Positions 19,448 to 28,139 of a stretch of DNA of 64,000 bases are shown here, one piece after another. Under the pieces are notes generated by a model. It saw only the letters and a list, made by a program, of their open reading frames with translations. It was not told where the DNA came from and did no database searches. This DNA is from JAEZBP01 sp963832725 (GTDB lineage: Bacteria > Myxococcota_A > Polyangia > Polyangiales > Sandaracinaceae), in NCBI GenBank assembly GCA_963832725.1, contig CAWHVG010000001.1, positions 1,178,001 to 1,242,000 of the forward strand. Reading direction: 5' to 3'. The translations under genes were made by a program, and so were the position numbers. Each line of letters begins with the position of its first letter. Position 1 is the first letter of the stretch.

Positions 19448-20473
19448 ATGACCATGACGGCGCTTGCCACGCTGGCGTCTGGTCTTATGCCTCCGGCCGG
19501 CCGGTCCATGCACATCATCGACAGCGCCTGGTACGCCGTCCTCGACGCGCCCAGCCTCGGGAAGCGCCCCGTCGGCGCGCGTCGCTTCGGCCTCGAGCTG
19601 GTGTTCTGGCGGACCGGAGACGGACGCGTCGCGGCCGCGGTCGACGAGTGCCCGCACCGGCGCGCCAAGCTCTCGGCCGGGCGCATCCTGGACGGGTGCA
19701 TCGAGTGTCCTTTCCACGGCTTCCGCTTCGACGCGGCGGGAGCTTGCACCGCCATCCCCGCGCACCCGGACCGACCGATCCCCAAGGCCATGGCCCTGCA
19801 CGCGATCGAGGCCCGCGAGGCCCACGGCCTGATCTGGGTGTGGACGGGCCGGGACGCCGCGCCGGACGAGCCGATCCCCTTCTTCGACTTCGACGGCTGG
19901 TCCTGGGCGGGCAGCCAGCTCGTGGTGCCCGTGGACGCGCACTACACGCGCACGATCGAGAACCAGCTCGACTTCACGCACCTGCCCTTCGTCCACCGCA
20001 CGACGATCGGGCGATCCCTTCCGCCCGCGATGGACGTGGTCACCGAGGTCGAGGGCAACCGGATCCGCGCCTTTCTCCGCGACCAGCGCGACGGCGCTTT
20101 CCTCGAGCTCCTCGGCCCCAACATCTGGCGCCTCAAGACCGGTCCGACGTGGCAGTTCCTCGCCTTCGTGCCGATCGACGACGAGCACATGCTCTACTAC
20201 GTCCGCACGTACCAGCGCATGGTCACGACGCCGGGGCTGGCGTGGCTGCTGGGCGCGCTCACCCGCTTCACGGGCAAGTTCATCCTGAACCAGGACACGC
20301 CGCTCGTGGAGAGCCAGCCGCTCGGCGAGGCGCGCATCCGCAACGGCGAGCTCCTCGTGCCCTCGGACGGGCCGATCATCGCGTACCGGCGTTGGCGCGA
20401 GGAGCGCCGCGTCGAGGTCCCGTGGGGTCGCGCGGGCCTCGTCCCCGCGAACCGCCTCGTCGCCGCGAGCTGA
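19448..20473 (+). CDS. Rieske non-heme iron oxygenase
   Basis: Encodes 341 residues (ATG at 19508 is an alternative start, MHIIDSAWYAVLD). A Rieske [2Fe-2S] domain has Cys68-x-His70 and Cys87-x2-His90 (CPHRRAKL and CPFHGFRFD). A mononuclear iron site follows, with Asn172-x2-Asp175-x2-His178-x4-His183 (ENQLDFTHLPFVH), the standard arrangement of terminal oxygenases. Such enzymes hydroxylate or demethylate aromatic or isoprenoid compounds, fed by a ferredoxin or reductase. No reductase gene is nearby, so the substrate is unknown. It resembles the single-component-type monooxygenases related to pheophorbide/chlorophyllide oxygenases more than ring-dihydroxylating alpha subunits. Confidence 0.88.
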   Translation: MTMTALATLASGLMPPAGRSMHIIDSAWYAVLDAPSLGKRPVGARRFGLELVFWRTGDGRVAAAVDECPHRRAKLSAGRILDGCIECPFHGFRFDAAGACTAIPAHPDRPIPKAMALHAIEAREAHGLIWVWTGRDAAPDEPIPFFDFDGWSWAGSQLVVPVDAHYTRTIENQLDFTHLPFVHRTTIGRSLPPAMDVVTEVEGNRIRAFLRDQRDGAFLELLGPNIWRLKTGPTWQFLAFVPIDDEHMLYYVRTYQRMVTTPGLAWLLGALTRFTGKFILNQDTPLVESQPLGEARIRNGELLVPSDGPIIAYRRWREERRVEVPWGRAGLVPANRLVAAS

Positions 20474-20526
20474 GCTCGGCCCTCGAAGGCTGCTGCCCGG
20501 CGCCGGTCACGGAGGGAGCGCCGCCA

Positions 20527-22161
20527 TCACATCATGCAGGCGAAGCCCGCCGGGGCGCCGCCGATCGGCGCGTAGGTGAAGTGGAGCGCCATGGCCCCGT
20601 CGTAGGCGATGTAGCTCGGGTAGGCGAGCTTGAAGAAGTGGCCGGAGCCGGTGTGGATGACGATCACCGCGTCGGAGGTGAACGGCTGGGTGTCGCTCAT
20701 CGCGCTGAGCCCCGAGGTGTACGACGCGTCGACGTCCACGTAACGGGTCGTCGAGTAGTGCCGGAGACTCACGCCGGTCTGGACGTGGACGTACTGCTGC
20801 GAGAGGGTGCCGTTGTAGTCGTAGATGTCGCTGGCACTGTTCGAGTGGCCCCGCGACACGGCGCCGGTCTCGAGGTCCAGGTAGTCGGCGTTGTTCCAGA
20901 TGGACGCCTCGCACCCGCACACGTGGTCGGTCGTGCAGTGCATGGGCGCCGCGCACGCGCCGGTCAGCGGCTCGGCATCGTTGCAGTCCGCGGCGGCCGT
21001 GACCCAGTGAGCGCCCGGCGGCACACAGGCCAACCTCGCGGTGGTCGAGTCGCCGACTCCGTCGTGATCGGCGTCGTGGTAGTAGGTCGTCTCGAGGGAA
21101 GGATCGATGCCCTCGTCGATCATCGTGTCGCAGTCCTGGTCGCGACCGTCGCAGAGCTCGGGACCGCCGCCCGGATGGCAGCTCGCGCAGTCGTCGTCGC
21201 AGTCGTCGCCGCCGCACGTCGCGTCCGCGTAGCCGTCGCCGTCATCGTCCTCGCCCGGGCCGTCGAACGCGCCGTTGCAGTCGTCGTCCCGCCCGTTGCA
21301 GAGCTCCGCGGCGGTCGGGTGCACGGCCGAGCGCGTGTCGTCGCAGTCGGTGCCGATCGGTGCCCAGGTCGCCGTGACGATGCCGCCGCACGACGTGGGC
21401 GGCTCGGCGGGCGCGCAGCCCATCACCGACGACTCCGTGGAGTCACCGTACCCGTCTCCGTCACAGTCGGGGTAGTAGGTGCCCATGGCGGCGCCCTCGT
21501 CGATCATCCCGTCACAGTCTTGGTCCAGCCCGTCGCAGATCTCGACCTGGCCTGGGTGGATGGAGCTCATGGTGTCGTCGCAGTCGTCACCGCAGTAGCG
21601 CATGCCCGCGTCGTCCACGTTGCAGCAGCGATCGTCGAACGAGCCGTCTCCGTCGGTGTCCCGCGCGCCGAAGGTCATCGGGTCGCAGTCCTCGTCGTGG
21701 TCGGCGGTGTCGCAGACCTCCTCGTTGCCCGGATAGCGGTTCGGGTCCGAGTCGTCGCAATCATCGCCGCCGCAGTCGACCGAGTCGTGCCCGTCTCCGT
21801 CGGCGTCCCGGTCGGCGCTGCAGTTCGTCAGGCAGCGGTGCATGGCCTCGTCGCACACGCTGGCCGCCGGGCAGGGCGTCGAGAGCACCGCACACCCGCG
21901 CGCGTCCGTTCCCGGCGCGCCCACGATGCAGCGCTCGACCCCCGTGCAGTACAAGCCGTCGTCGCAGTCCGAGTCCGAGGTGCAGGGCGGCACGTCGGCG
22001 TCCGGAGGGCCAGCGTCGGAAGAGCCAGCGTCCAGACGCCTGCCGGCGTCGACGCCGGACGACCCGCCATCGGCCGGCGCGCCCGAGCCGCCGCAAGCTG
22101 TCAGGGCGAGCATGCTGAAGATGGCGAGGATTGTGAGGATCGAGGAGGAGACACGAACCAT
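20527..22161 (-). CDS. Lipoprotein rich in MopE-type metal-binding motifs
   Basis: Encodes 544 residues. Signal and lipobox read ILAIFSMLALTACGG; next comes an Asp-Ala-Gly linker (VDAGRRLDAGSSDAGPPDAD). Residues of about 60-400 hold many Cys and Asp-rich units such as CDGLDQDCDG, CNGRDDDCNG, CDGRDQDCD and GDDCDD-SDPNRYPG, alternating with DxDGDGxxD calcium-like loops, as in MopE copper-binding and related putative metal-binding proteins. The last 140 residues are Cys-poor, Tyr/Ser-rich and beta-like. It is likely displayed on the cell surface. It faces the Rieske gene tail to tail. Metal identity is inferred and unproven. Confidence 0.85.
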   Translation of the reverse strand: MVRVSSSILTILAIFSMLALTACGGSGAPADGGSSGVDAGRRLDAGSSDAGPPDADVPPCTSDSDCDDGLYCTGVERCIVGAPGTDARGCAVLSTPCPAASVCDEAMHRCLTNCSADRDADGDGHDSVDCGGDDCDDSDPNRYPGNEEVCDTADHDEDCDPMTFGARDTDGDGSFDDRCCNVDDAGMRYCGDDCDDTMSSIHPGQVEICDGLDQDCDGMIDEGAAMGTYYPDCDGDGYGDSTESSVMGCAPAEPPTSCGGIVTATWAPIGTDCDDTRSAVHPTAAELCNGRDDDCNGAFDGPGEDDDGDGYADATCGGDDCDDDCASCHPGGGPELCDGRDQDCDTMIDEGIDPSLETTYYHDADHDGVGDSTTARLACVPPGAHWVTAAADCNDAEPLTGACAAPMHCTTDHVCGCEASIWNNADYLDLETGAVSRGHSNSASDIYDYNGTLSQQYVHVQTGVSLRHYSTTRYVDVDASYTSGLSAMSDTQPFTSDAVIVIHTGSGHFFKLAYPSYIAYDGAMALHFTYAPIGGAPAGFACMM

Positions 22162-22334
22162 GGGACGGAACCTCTGATGTACTGCGCTTCGGAAGCCGCG
22201 TCCTACGCATGGCCACGGAGACCCGTGTCCTCGCGCGCGGACGACGATGAATGAGGCGCCCTCTGCCCCCTCCCGTCAAGCCGAGGCCGTGACCCCGCCC
22301 GAGCCGCCGCGGCCCCATCGGCGTTCGACGGCCC

Positions 22335-22405
22335 GGCCGGGTGTTCGGGCCGACGAGCGAAGCTCCTCGCATTTCCGAGGAGGACCGGACGCACAGGGAT
22401 CCTTC
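22335..22405 (+). repeat. Dispersed repeat core, intergenic copy
   Basis: The segment around GGGCCGACGAGCGAAGCTCC, ending in CGAGGAGGACCGGACGCA, matches segments near 25650 and 30598 over its flanks (GGGCCGACGAG on the left, GAGGAxxxGGxCGCA on the right) while the middle differs. A 7-bp stem CTCCTCG/CGAGGAG can form here. It sits just upstream of the SUKH gene. Confidence 0.4.
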
Positions 22406-22440
22406 GAGTACAACGAGGGGCATGCCCCCCGGCAGGTTGA

Positions 22441-24036
22441 TTCCGCCTCGAGGCCTGGCTCCTCGCGAATCGTCCCGAAGTCTGCGAGTCCCTGCAGCCG
22501 GGGGCGAGCGAGGAGGCGCTCGACGAGTGGGAGCGCACCCTCGGGTTTCCGCTCCCTGCCGCGCTGCGCGCGCTCTACGCCTGGCGCGACGGCCAGACGA
22601 GCCTCGCGTCACCGCCGCTGCTTCACAACCGGTGCTTCATGTCGCTGGAGGGCGCGAGAGAGGCCTGGGCGATGTTGAGCGAGATGCAGGAGCGGCACGA
22701 GTGGGGAGACGACCGTCCCCAGTGGTGGTCGGCACGCTGGATCCCGTTTCTGACCAACGGCGCGGGGGATTTGACCTGCGTGGACACCGACGGGTCGTTC
22801 ACCGGCGCCGAGGGGCAGATCCTCGAGTTCTGGCACGACTCGCCGGACCGTTTCGTCGTGGCCCCGGATCTCGACACATGGCTCGCGCACTTCGTGTCGA
22901 GCCTCGAGCGCGGCGAATGGACGCTGGAAGAGAGCGGCAACTTCTCTCTGCGCAACGGCGGGCGGTTCCCGAACCTCGAAGGGTTCCCCGTCGCCTTCGA
23001 CGCGCGGACTCCCGCGCCGGCGCCGCCGGAGAGCGTGCAGCCGGCCCCCGGTGCGAGCGGTGACGTCGCCACGCTGCGCGCCGAGCTCGTGAACGGGGTT
23101 CGCGCGGCCGTCGGGCGGGCGCGGCTCGCGCCGGCTCCCTGCTCCGACGATGCGAGCCCACCGCTCCTGTGCGCGTGTGACCTCGGTGAGGTCTGCCCGC
23201 GCTGCTGGGGTGAGCCGTCGGAGGAGGCCCCCGGCGTCGAGGCCGCTCGCACGCTCGCCGCGGCCATCGAGGGGCTGGCGGAGCCGGAGCTTCGCCGGCT
23301 CGTCGATACGCTGGAGCTCTACGTGCCCGGCCCCGCGCGGGTGCTGGCGATGAACGACGGGACAGTCGAGCAGGTGGGCGGCGATCGGCTGAGCATCGCC
23401 ACGGAGTACGGCAGCGTGACCTACCGGTTCGCGTCCGGGCGCGAGGTGCTGGCACGCCCGGGAGACGCGGTGAAGGCGGGCGAAGCGCTCGTCGAGGGCG
23501 CGGAGAGTCTCCGGGATCTCCAGACGGTCTTCGGCGACGCGCCGGTCGCGGAGCGGCTGCTCGAGACTCTTCAGCCGACGCTGAGCGTTCCGCGGCGCGT
23601 GCTCTTGCTGCTCGTCCGGCCCATGGTGGTCGCTTTCGTGCGGGTGGAGTCCGCTCGGGACACCTCGCTCTCGGCCGGAGAGCTGGTCGCGCGACACGCG
23701 TTCATGAACGCGAACCGGGAGGCGATCGCGCGAGGAGGTGATCCCGCGATCGCGCGGGCGACGCTGGTGGCCCTCTCGGAGCTCGCGTCGCTCGAGGCGG
23801 CGGCGCAGGTCGGCGCGGAAGTGCTCGAGGCGCTGCGGAACCTCTTGGCGTCCTTCCAGGGCACCCAACGGGAGCTCTTGGCAGAGCTCGAAGCCGAGTG
23901 GACCGCCGAGCTCGAAGCGCTGGGACCCGACGACCGCCACGCCGCGGCCACGACCATCCGGCGCAAGATCAAGTCACCCAAGCTCGCCGACGCCCGCGAT
24001 CGCTTCCTCGATGGTGTCCTCGCACGCTCGAGCTGA
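22441..24036 (+). CDS. SMI1/KNR4 (SUKH) domain protein, 5' end damaged
   Basis: The SUKH fold starts well upstream of the first in-frame ATG (22639): LEAWLLANRPEV, ALDEWERTLGFPLPAALRAL, YAWRDGQTS, then RWIPFLTNGAGDLTCVD and HFVSSLERGEW. No normal start codon exists between the TGA at 22438 and that ATG. Removing one C near 22446 would join the frame to TTG 22437 or ATG 22422, giving a normal N-terminus. The rest (about 300 residues) has a Cys-rich patch (CACDLGEVCPRC) and an Ala/Glu-rich helical region ending in DGVLARSS. SUKH proteins are often toxin-immunity proteins, but no toxin is next to it. The start coordinate marks the first sense codon after the stop. Confidence 0.7.
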   Translation, partial: FRLEAWLLANRPEVCESLQPGASEEALDEWERTLGFPLPAALRALYAWRDGQTSLASPPLLHNRCFMSLEGAREAWAMLSEMQERHEWGDDRPQWWSARWIPFLTNGAGDLTCVDTDGSFTGAEGQILEFWHDSPDRFVVAPDLDTWLAHFVSSLERGEWTLEESGNFSLRNGGRFPNLEGFPVAFDARTPAPAPPESVQPAPGASGDVATLRAELVNGVRAAVGRARLAPAPCSDDASPPLLCACDLGEVCPRCWGEPSEEAPGVEAARTLAAAIEGLAEPELRRLVDTLELYVPGPARVLAMNDGTVEQVGGDRLSIATEYGSVTYRFASGREVLARPGDAVKAGEALVEGAESLRDLQTVFGDAPVAERLLETLQPTLSVPRRVLLLLVRPMVVAFVRVESARDTSLSAGELVARHAFMNANREAIARGGDPAIARATLVALSELASLEAAAQVGAEVLEALRNLLASFQGTQRELLAELEAEWTAELEALGPDDRHAAATTIRRKIKSPKLADARDRFLDGVLARSS

Positions 24037-24043
24037 GGAGGAG

Positions 24044-24229
24044 ATGGCGCCGGACCGGCGTTTCAGGGCAAGGCGCTCGGACGAGTCGATGCAAAGCATC
24101 GGCGAGGCCGCTCCCCGCTCGTTACCGCTGCCCGGCGACGAAGCGCCCTCGCGCAAGGCCAAGAGCGGGTCCGGCCGCGCGAAGAAGAAGCGGAAGGCAG
24201 CCAGGAAGGCGCGCCGGCGAAACCGCTGA
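24044..24229 (+). CDS. Possible small basic protein
   Basis: Encodes 61 residues starting directly after the SUKH stop, with TGAGGAGGAG just upstream. The C-terminal half is Lys/Arg/Ala-rich (KAKSGSGRAKKKRKAARKAR), as in nucleic-acid-binding tails. The N-terminal half (SDESMQSIGEAA) is encoded by a copy of the dispersed repeat core, so the frame may be accidental. No family is recognised. Confidence 0.35.
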   Translation: MAPDRRFRARRSDESMQSIGEAAPRSLPLPGDEAPSRKAKSGSGRAKKKRKAARKARRRNR

Positions 24230-24288
24230 AGCGGGACCGAGTCCGTGACTGGCGTTGCGGCCGCCCGATTCGAGCCTCACGACGAGAA

Positions 24289-24317
24289 ACGGCGCACCCC
24301 GCAGAGAGGCGCGCCGT
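24289..24317 (-). terminator. Putative intrinsic terminator of the DAG lipoprotein gene
   Basis: ACGGCGC at 24289-24295 pairs with GCGCCGT at 24311-24317. On the reverse strand the stem is followed by TTTCTCGTCGTG. It lies 54-82 nt past the stop of the reverse-strand lipoprotein gene and just after the small forward frame. Confidence 0.4.
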
Positions 24318-24340
24318 TCGGAGAGGCCCTGGGTCTCGGG

Positions 24341-24377
24341 TCAGTACATCGCAGCTCAGTACATCGCAGCTCAGTAC
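24341..24377. repeat. 15-bp direct repeat across a stop codon
   Basis: TCAGTACATCGCAGC occurs twice in a row (24341-24355 and 24356-24370) and starts a third time at 24371 (TCAGTAC). On the reverse strand each unit carries TAC-TGA, so the stop of the lipoprotein gene at 24371-24373 is repeated in the same frame 15 and 30 nt later. Confidence 0.85.
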
Positions 24378-24808
24378 GCAGCGCCGCCGTCGGAGGTCCC
24401 TCCGGACGCGGGGCACATGCTGCCCGTGTACATGTAGCACGTGTGGCTCGACGAATCGCAGCAGGTCACGGCCGACGTGAAGGTCGGGCAGCTCGTTTGG
24501 CAGTCCGTGTTCGACGAGCAGGTCGGGACGCACGTCGCGCCTCCCCCGGCGTCGTGCACGGTCGTGTGCCCCGCATCGACGACCGGGTGGAACCCGCCCG
24601 CGTCGTGGCCGGGAGGCGGCCCCGAGTCGTGGATCGTCGGTGCCCCCGAGTCGAAGTTGTACGTGTGCCCCGCGTCGACCTGCGGGATGAGGGCGCCGGA
24701 GTCGGGAGTATCGCTGCCCGAAGCACACCCCATGGCGCCGAGCGGCACGGCGAGAGCGGCAAGCAGCAGTGCGAATGTCGTTGAACGTGTCACCGTGGTG
24801 TCGAACAC
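24371..24808 (-). CDS. Small Asp/Gly-linker lipoprotein
   Basis: Encodes about 145 residues from GTG 24808 (GTG 24793 is an alternative). The signal peptide ends in lipobox VPLGAMGCASG. Residues of about 35-95 form an Asp/Ser/Ala/Gly/His linker (VDAGHTYNFDSGAPTIHDSG). The C-terminal 50 residues hold eight Cys in a compact pattern (CVPTCSSNTDCQTSCP, TCCDSSSHTCYMYTGSMCP), suggesting a small disulfide-rich domain. It is divergent from the GT-C-like gene with a 48-nt gap. Function unknown. Confidence 0.7.
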   Translation of the reverse strand: MFDTTVTRSTTFALLLAALAVPLGAMGCASGSDTPDSGALIPQVDAGHTYNFDSGAPTIHDSGPPPGHDAGGFHPVVDAGHTTVHDAGGGATCVPTCSSNTDCQTSCPTFTSAVTCCDSSSHTCYMYTGSMCPASGGTSDGGAAY

Positions 24809-24856
24809 ACTAGCGGGACCTGGGGCAGCTCTGCAAGTCTCCACAGGCACGATCGT

Positions 24857-26827
24857 ATGAGTGACCTCTCGCTCCACTCCGACCCCGCCGGCTCCAAGCC
24901 GCGCCGCATCGAGCCTTTCGCGTGGCTGGAGAGGCTCTCTCCGGCCGCCCGCACCGGGCTGCTCGTGGCCGCGGGGGCCCTGGTCTTCCTCCCGGCGCTG
25001 ACCACGGGCTTCCTCCTCGACGACTTCCTCCACGCGGCGATGCTCCGGGGAGGGTTCCCCGTTCCGCGCAGCCCGCTGGACCTCTACGCGTTCGTCGACG
25101 ACTCCGACCGCGCGGCGCTGTTGCAGCACGGGCTGCTGCCCTGGTGGACCCACGAGGGGCTCACGATCCGCTTCTTTCGCCCGCTCTCGAGCGGGCTCCT
25201 CTGGCTCGACGCGCAGCTCTTCCCCAGCAACGCGGCCCTCGGCCACCTGCACTCCTTCCTCTGGTGGGCCGCCGCCGTGCTCGCCGCCCGCGCGCTCTTC
25301 CGGCGGACCGTGCCGAAGCGCGCCGCCGCGATGGGGACCCTGATCTTCGCGCTCGCGCCTTGCCACGCGATGCCCCTCGGCTGGCTGGCCAACCGCGACG
25401 CCCTGCTCTCCCTCGCGCTCGGGGTGCTGGGGCTGCTCGCCCACCTGCGCTGGCGAGAGCGCTTCGACCTCCGCGCCGGCGCGCTGGCCACGCTCCTCTT
25501 CGGGCTCTCGGTCTTCGCGGGCGAGTACGGGCTCTGCGTCGGAGGCTACGTGCTGGCCATGGAGCTGGTGCGCCGCCGCGAGCCGGCAGATGTGAGAGGC
25601 GGAAATCGTGACCGGATCGCGGAGCCGCGACGGGGTCCAGCTGTGGCTCGGGCCGACGAGGCGATGCCGAGTATCGCCGAGGAGGACCGGGCCGCAGACG
25701 GGCCCCGTCCCGCCCGCGAAGCGCGTTGCGATTTCCGCCGAGCACATCTAGGACCCCGCGCGCTCCGCATGCTCACGTTCGCGGTGCCCGCCGCCGCCTA
25801 CCTGGCCGTCCGCACGGCGCTCCACTACGGCTCCTACGGCTCGGGCTTCTACGCGGATCCCCTGCGCGTTCCGAGGATCTTCGCCTACTTCGCGCCGCGC
25901 CGCTTCGCCATTCTCCTCGCCGAGGGATGGCTGGCGCTCGACCCCGACACGATCACCTGGTCCTCGCCCACCTGGGCCGTGCTCCTCGGCGCGGCCGCGC
26001 TGGCAGCGCTGATCGGCTTCGCGCTGCGCCGCGCGCTCGAGGACGCGCCCGAGAAACTTCGCCGCGACGTGGCGTGGCTGCTGATCGGCTCGTGCATCTC
26101 GCTCCTGCCGGTGCTGGCGGTGGTGCCGACCCCGCGGCTCTTGGGCGCCAGCATGCTCGGGGTCGCCCCTGCGATCGGGCTGATCCTGGATCACGCATGG
26201 TTCGTGTCGCGCGAGAGCGACCGCCCTCCCCGCCGCGGCGCCGAGCTCTTCTCGTGGATCACGATTGCCCTCGCGTTCGCCCACCTGGTCCACGGACCCG
26301 GGACGGCGTTCTTGATGAGCCGGCACTACCTCGGGTCGTCGGAACAGTTCGCGCTGCAGGTCCGCTCGCTCCGAGACCGGCTCTCGCAGGACGGCCTTTC
26401 GATCGAGGAGGCGGACGTGGTGGTCGTCCGCGGCGGCGGCGCGGCGCACTTCACGCCCTTCGCGCTCTCGGCGAACGGCGCGCCGCCCCATCGCTACTGG
26501 GTGCTGGCCCAGACGGGGCACGTGCTGATGCTCCGCCGCGGACCGCGCACGATAGAGCTGATGACGGGCTCCGACGCGAGCGAGGTGCCGGTCGGCGAAG
26601 GGAACCTCTTCCTCGACGTGGCCAGCTCGGTCGTCGAGGGGCGCACCTACGAGGCATCCGGGATGCGCGCCACGGTCGTGGACATGGGGGAGGACCGCCC
26701 GCACGTGGTGCGCTACGAGTTCGACCGCGATCTCGACGAGCTCGTCTGGGTCCACGAGACGAAGGACGGCTTCCTCGAAGCGACGCCGCCTCCGATCGGC
26801 TTCGGGCGGCCGCTCGATCCGACCTGA
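24857..26827 (+). CDS. Multi-pass membrane protein, GT-C glycosyltransferase-like, carrying an in-frame insert
   Basis: Encodes 656 residues with about ten membrane helices. Near the first loop TGFLLDDFLHAA has the acidic pair common in GT-C sugar transferases that use lipid-linked donors. The C-terminal 200 residues after the last helix are soluble. Residues of about 245-298 are not hydrophobic and unlike the rest (ARADEAMPSIAEEDRAADG); they are encoded by a 162-bp element with inverted repeat ends and split the helix-rich region without breaking the frame. Without the insert the protein would be about 602 residues. Sugar donor and acceptor are unknown; it is next to an acyltransferase-3 gene on the other strand. 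Confidence 0.7.
   Translation: MSDLSLHSDPAGSKPRRIEPFAWLERLSPAARTGLLVAAGALVFLPALTTGFLLDDFLHAAMLRGGFPVPRSPLDLYAFVDDSDRAALLQHGLLPWWTHEGLTIRFFRPLSSGLLWLDAQLFPSNAALGHLHSFLWWAAAVLAARALFRRTVPKRAAAMGTLIFALAPCHAMPLGWLANRDALLSLALGVLGLLAHLRWRERFDLRAGALATLLFGLSVFAGEYGLCVGGYVLAMELVRRREPADVRGGNRDRIAEPRRGPAVARADEAMPSIAEEDRAADGPRPAREARCDFRRAHLGPRALRMLTFAVPAAAYLAVRTALHYGSYGSGFYADPLRVPRIFAYFAPRRFAILLAEGWLALDPDTITWSSPTWAVLLGAAALAALIGFALRRALEDAPEKLRRDVAWLLIGSCISLLPVLAVVPTPRLLGASMLGVAPAIGLILDHAWFVSRESDRPPRRGAELFSWITIALAFAHLVHGPGTAFLMSRHYLGSSEQFALQVRSLRDRLSQDGLSIEEADVVVVRGGGAAHFTPFALSANGAPPHRYWVLAQTGHVLMLRRGPRTIELMTGSDASEVPVGEGNLFLDVASSVVEGRTYEASGMRATVVDMGEDRPHVVRYEFDRDLDELVWVHETKDGFLEATPPPIGFGRPLDPT
25588..25749 (+). 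mobile_element. MITE-like 162-bp element with 21-bp inverted ends, inside a coding region
   Basis: The left end AGATGTGAGAGGCGGAAATCG (25588-25608) is an inverted copy of the right end at 25729-25749, matching at 18 of 21 positions, with the inner 11 identical. The element is exactly 54 codons long, has no stop in the host frame and encodes no protein of its own. Its core shares GGGCCGACGAG and GAGGAGGACCGGG with other copies in the window. A clear target-site duplication was not seen. Confidence 0.55.
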
Positions 26828-26831
26828 GGGC

Positions 26832-28028
26832 TCACGCGGCGAGCCTCGAGCGGATCCGCAGCGACGGCTTCTCGACCAGCACGTGGAGCACGTACGCGAT
26901 CAGGAACGACACGAGCGTCACCACGACCAGCGCGCCCGGCCATACGATCCACATCGAGACGTGCCCCTCGAGCTCGTGGGCGGCCGGGACGACGAGGTGG
27001 TCGATGACCGGGATGTGGACCAGGTAGACGCCGTAGCCGAGCGTCGCGAGCTTCCGCCAGATCGGCGCGGAGAGCGTCCGCTGGACGAAACCGTCGCGGT
27101 GCAGGATCAGCACGAGCGCGCCGAGCCACATGATGCTCGTCAGCGTCCCCCACGCGAACACGTGGACGAGCTGCTCGGCATCGTCGCCGAACATCGTGGG
27201 TCGGAGGAGGATCCACAGGCAGGCGAGGGAGGGCAGCGCCACCAGCGCGCGATGGAAGGGGTCCTTCAGCCAGGCGCCGATGCGCTCGCCCCAACGCGCT
27301 TCGACGATGGCCAGGATGATGCCGGCGACGATCGGGTCGTAGCGGGTGGGCGTGCGGAAGTAGAGCTGATCGTAGAGGTCGAAGTCGCTCCAGGGCGCGT
27401 AGCGGTAGAGCATGAAGAGGCGGATCCCGAGCGGGACGAGCGCCAGCACCGTCAGGAAGATCACGCGCGCCCGGTCGGTCGCGAAGCGCTGGAGCAGGAA
27501 AAAAAGGATCGGGACGGTCAGATAGAACTGCTCTTCCAGACTGAGCGACCACCCCCAGAACATCACGATCTCGGGTCGCGCCAGGGGCATCGCGTTCGTG
27601 AGGTAGAGGTACTCGTAGGGCAGGTGCGCGCGCTGATCAGCGGTGAGCGGCCAGACGACGGCCAGGAAGGTCAGCACCACCCAGTAGGGCGGGAAGGTGC
27701 GGAAGATGCGCCGCAGGTAGAAGCGCCGGACGTGCTGGGAGCCGTCGCGGTCGATCGAGCGCAGCAGGATCGAGCCGATCAGAAAGCCGCTGAGGACGAA
27801 GAAGAGGTCCATCCCGAAGAAGATCGAGAGGGACGCGTCCTTGAAGTCGCCGTCGAGCTCGATGCCCTGCTCGCCGGAGAAGACCCAGGTGACGTGGTAC
27901 TGAATGACGCTCAGGATCGCGAGCACGCGCAGCCCGTGCAGCGCCGGGTAGCGGTTGTCGAGCAGCTCCAGCGAGAACACGCCGGGGCGCCTCTTCTCGC
28001 GGCTCGAGGTTTCGACGCGCTCTGCCAT
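26832..28028 (-). CDS. Acyltransferase family 3 membrane protein (OafA/YrhL-like)
   Basis: Encodes 398 residues from ATG 28028; an earlier in-frame start at 28115 would add 29 residues unlike the family. It opens with YPALHGLRVLAILSVIQYH, with the catalytic-type His after helix 1, then FFGMDLFFVLSGFLIGSILL, RRFYLRRIFRTFPPYW and SLSLEEQFYLTVPILFF, and ends VEKPSLRIRSRL. About ten membrane helices. Members transfer acetyl or other acyl groups to cell-surface sugars. It is convergent with the GT-C-like gene (4-nt gap), which suggests a shared envelope theme but not a shared transcript. Confidence 0.9.
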   Translation of the reverse strand: MAERVETSSREKRRPGVFSLELLDNRYPALHGLRVLAILSVIQYHVTWVFSGEQGIELDGDFKDASLSIFFGMDLFFVLSGFLIGSILLRSIDRDGSQHVRRFYLRRIFRTFPPYWVVLTFLAVVWPLTADQRAHLPYEYLYLTNAMPLARPEIVMFWGWSLSLEEQFYLTVPILFFLLQRFATDRARVIFLTVLALVPLGIRLFMLYRYAPWSDFDLYDQLYFRTPTRYDPIVAGIILAIVEARWGERIGAWLKDPFHRALVALPSLACLWILLRPTMFGDDAEQLVHVFAWGTLTSIMWLGALVLILHRDGFVQRTLSAPIWRKLATLGYGVYLVHIPVIDHLVVPAAHELEGHVSMWIVWPGALVVVTLVSFLIAYVLHVLVEKPSLRIRSRLAA

Positions 28029-28139
28029 GCGGGGGCCGCAGTATGTCGGCCTCGCCCCCGCTCGGAAAGTCCGGCGTTCGCCGGAGCGCCGATCGCCCGC
28101 CGCGCACAGAGGCACCGCGAGCCTACGCGCACGAAAGCC

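Noticed and set aside
22441..24229. SUKH gene and small basic gene considered as a toxin-immunity locus
   Set aside because: No polymorphic toxin, Rhs or secretion-linked gene is adjacent, and the small gene contains a repeat core, so an immunity role is not supported here.
24371..25747. A long 458-codon reverse frame containing the lipoprotein
   Set aside because: Only the last 145 codons show a signal peptide and domain; the rest is antisense to the membrane protein gene.
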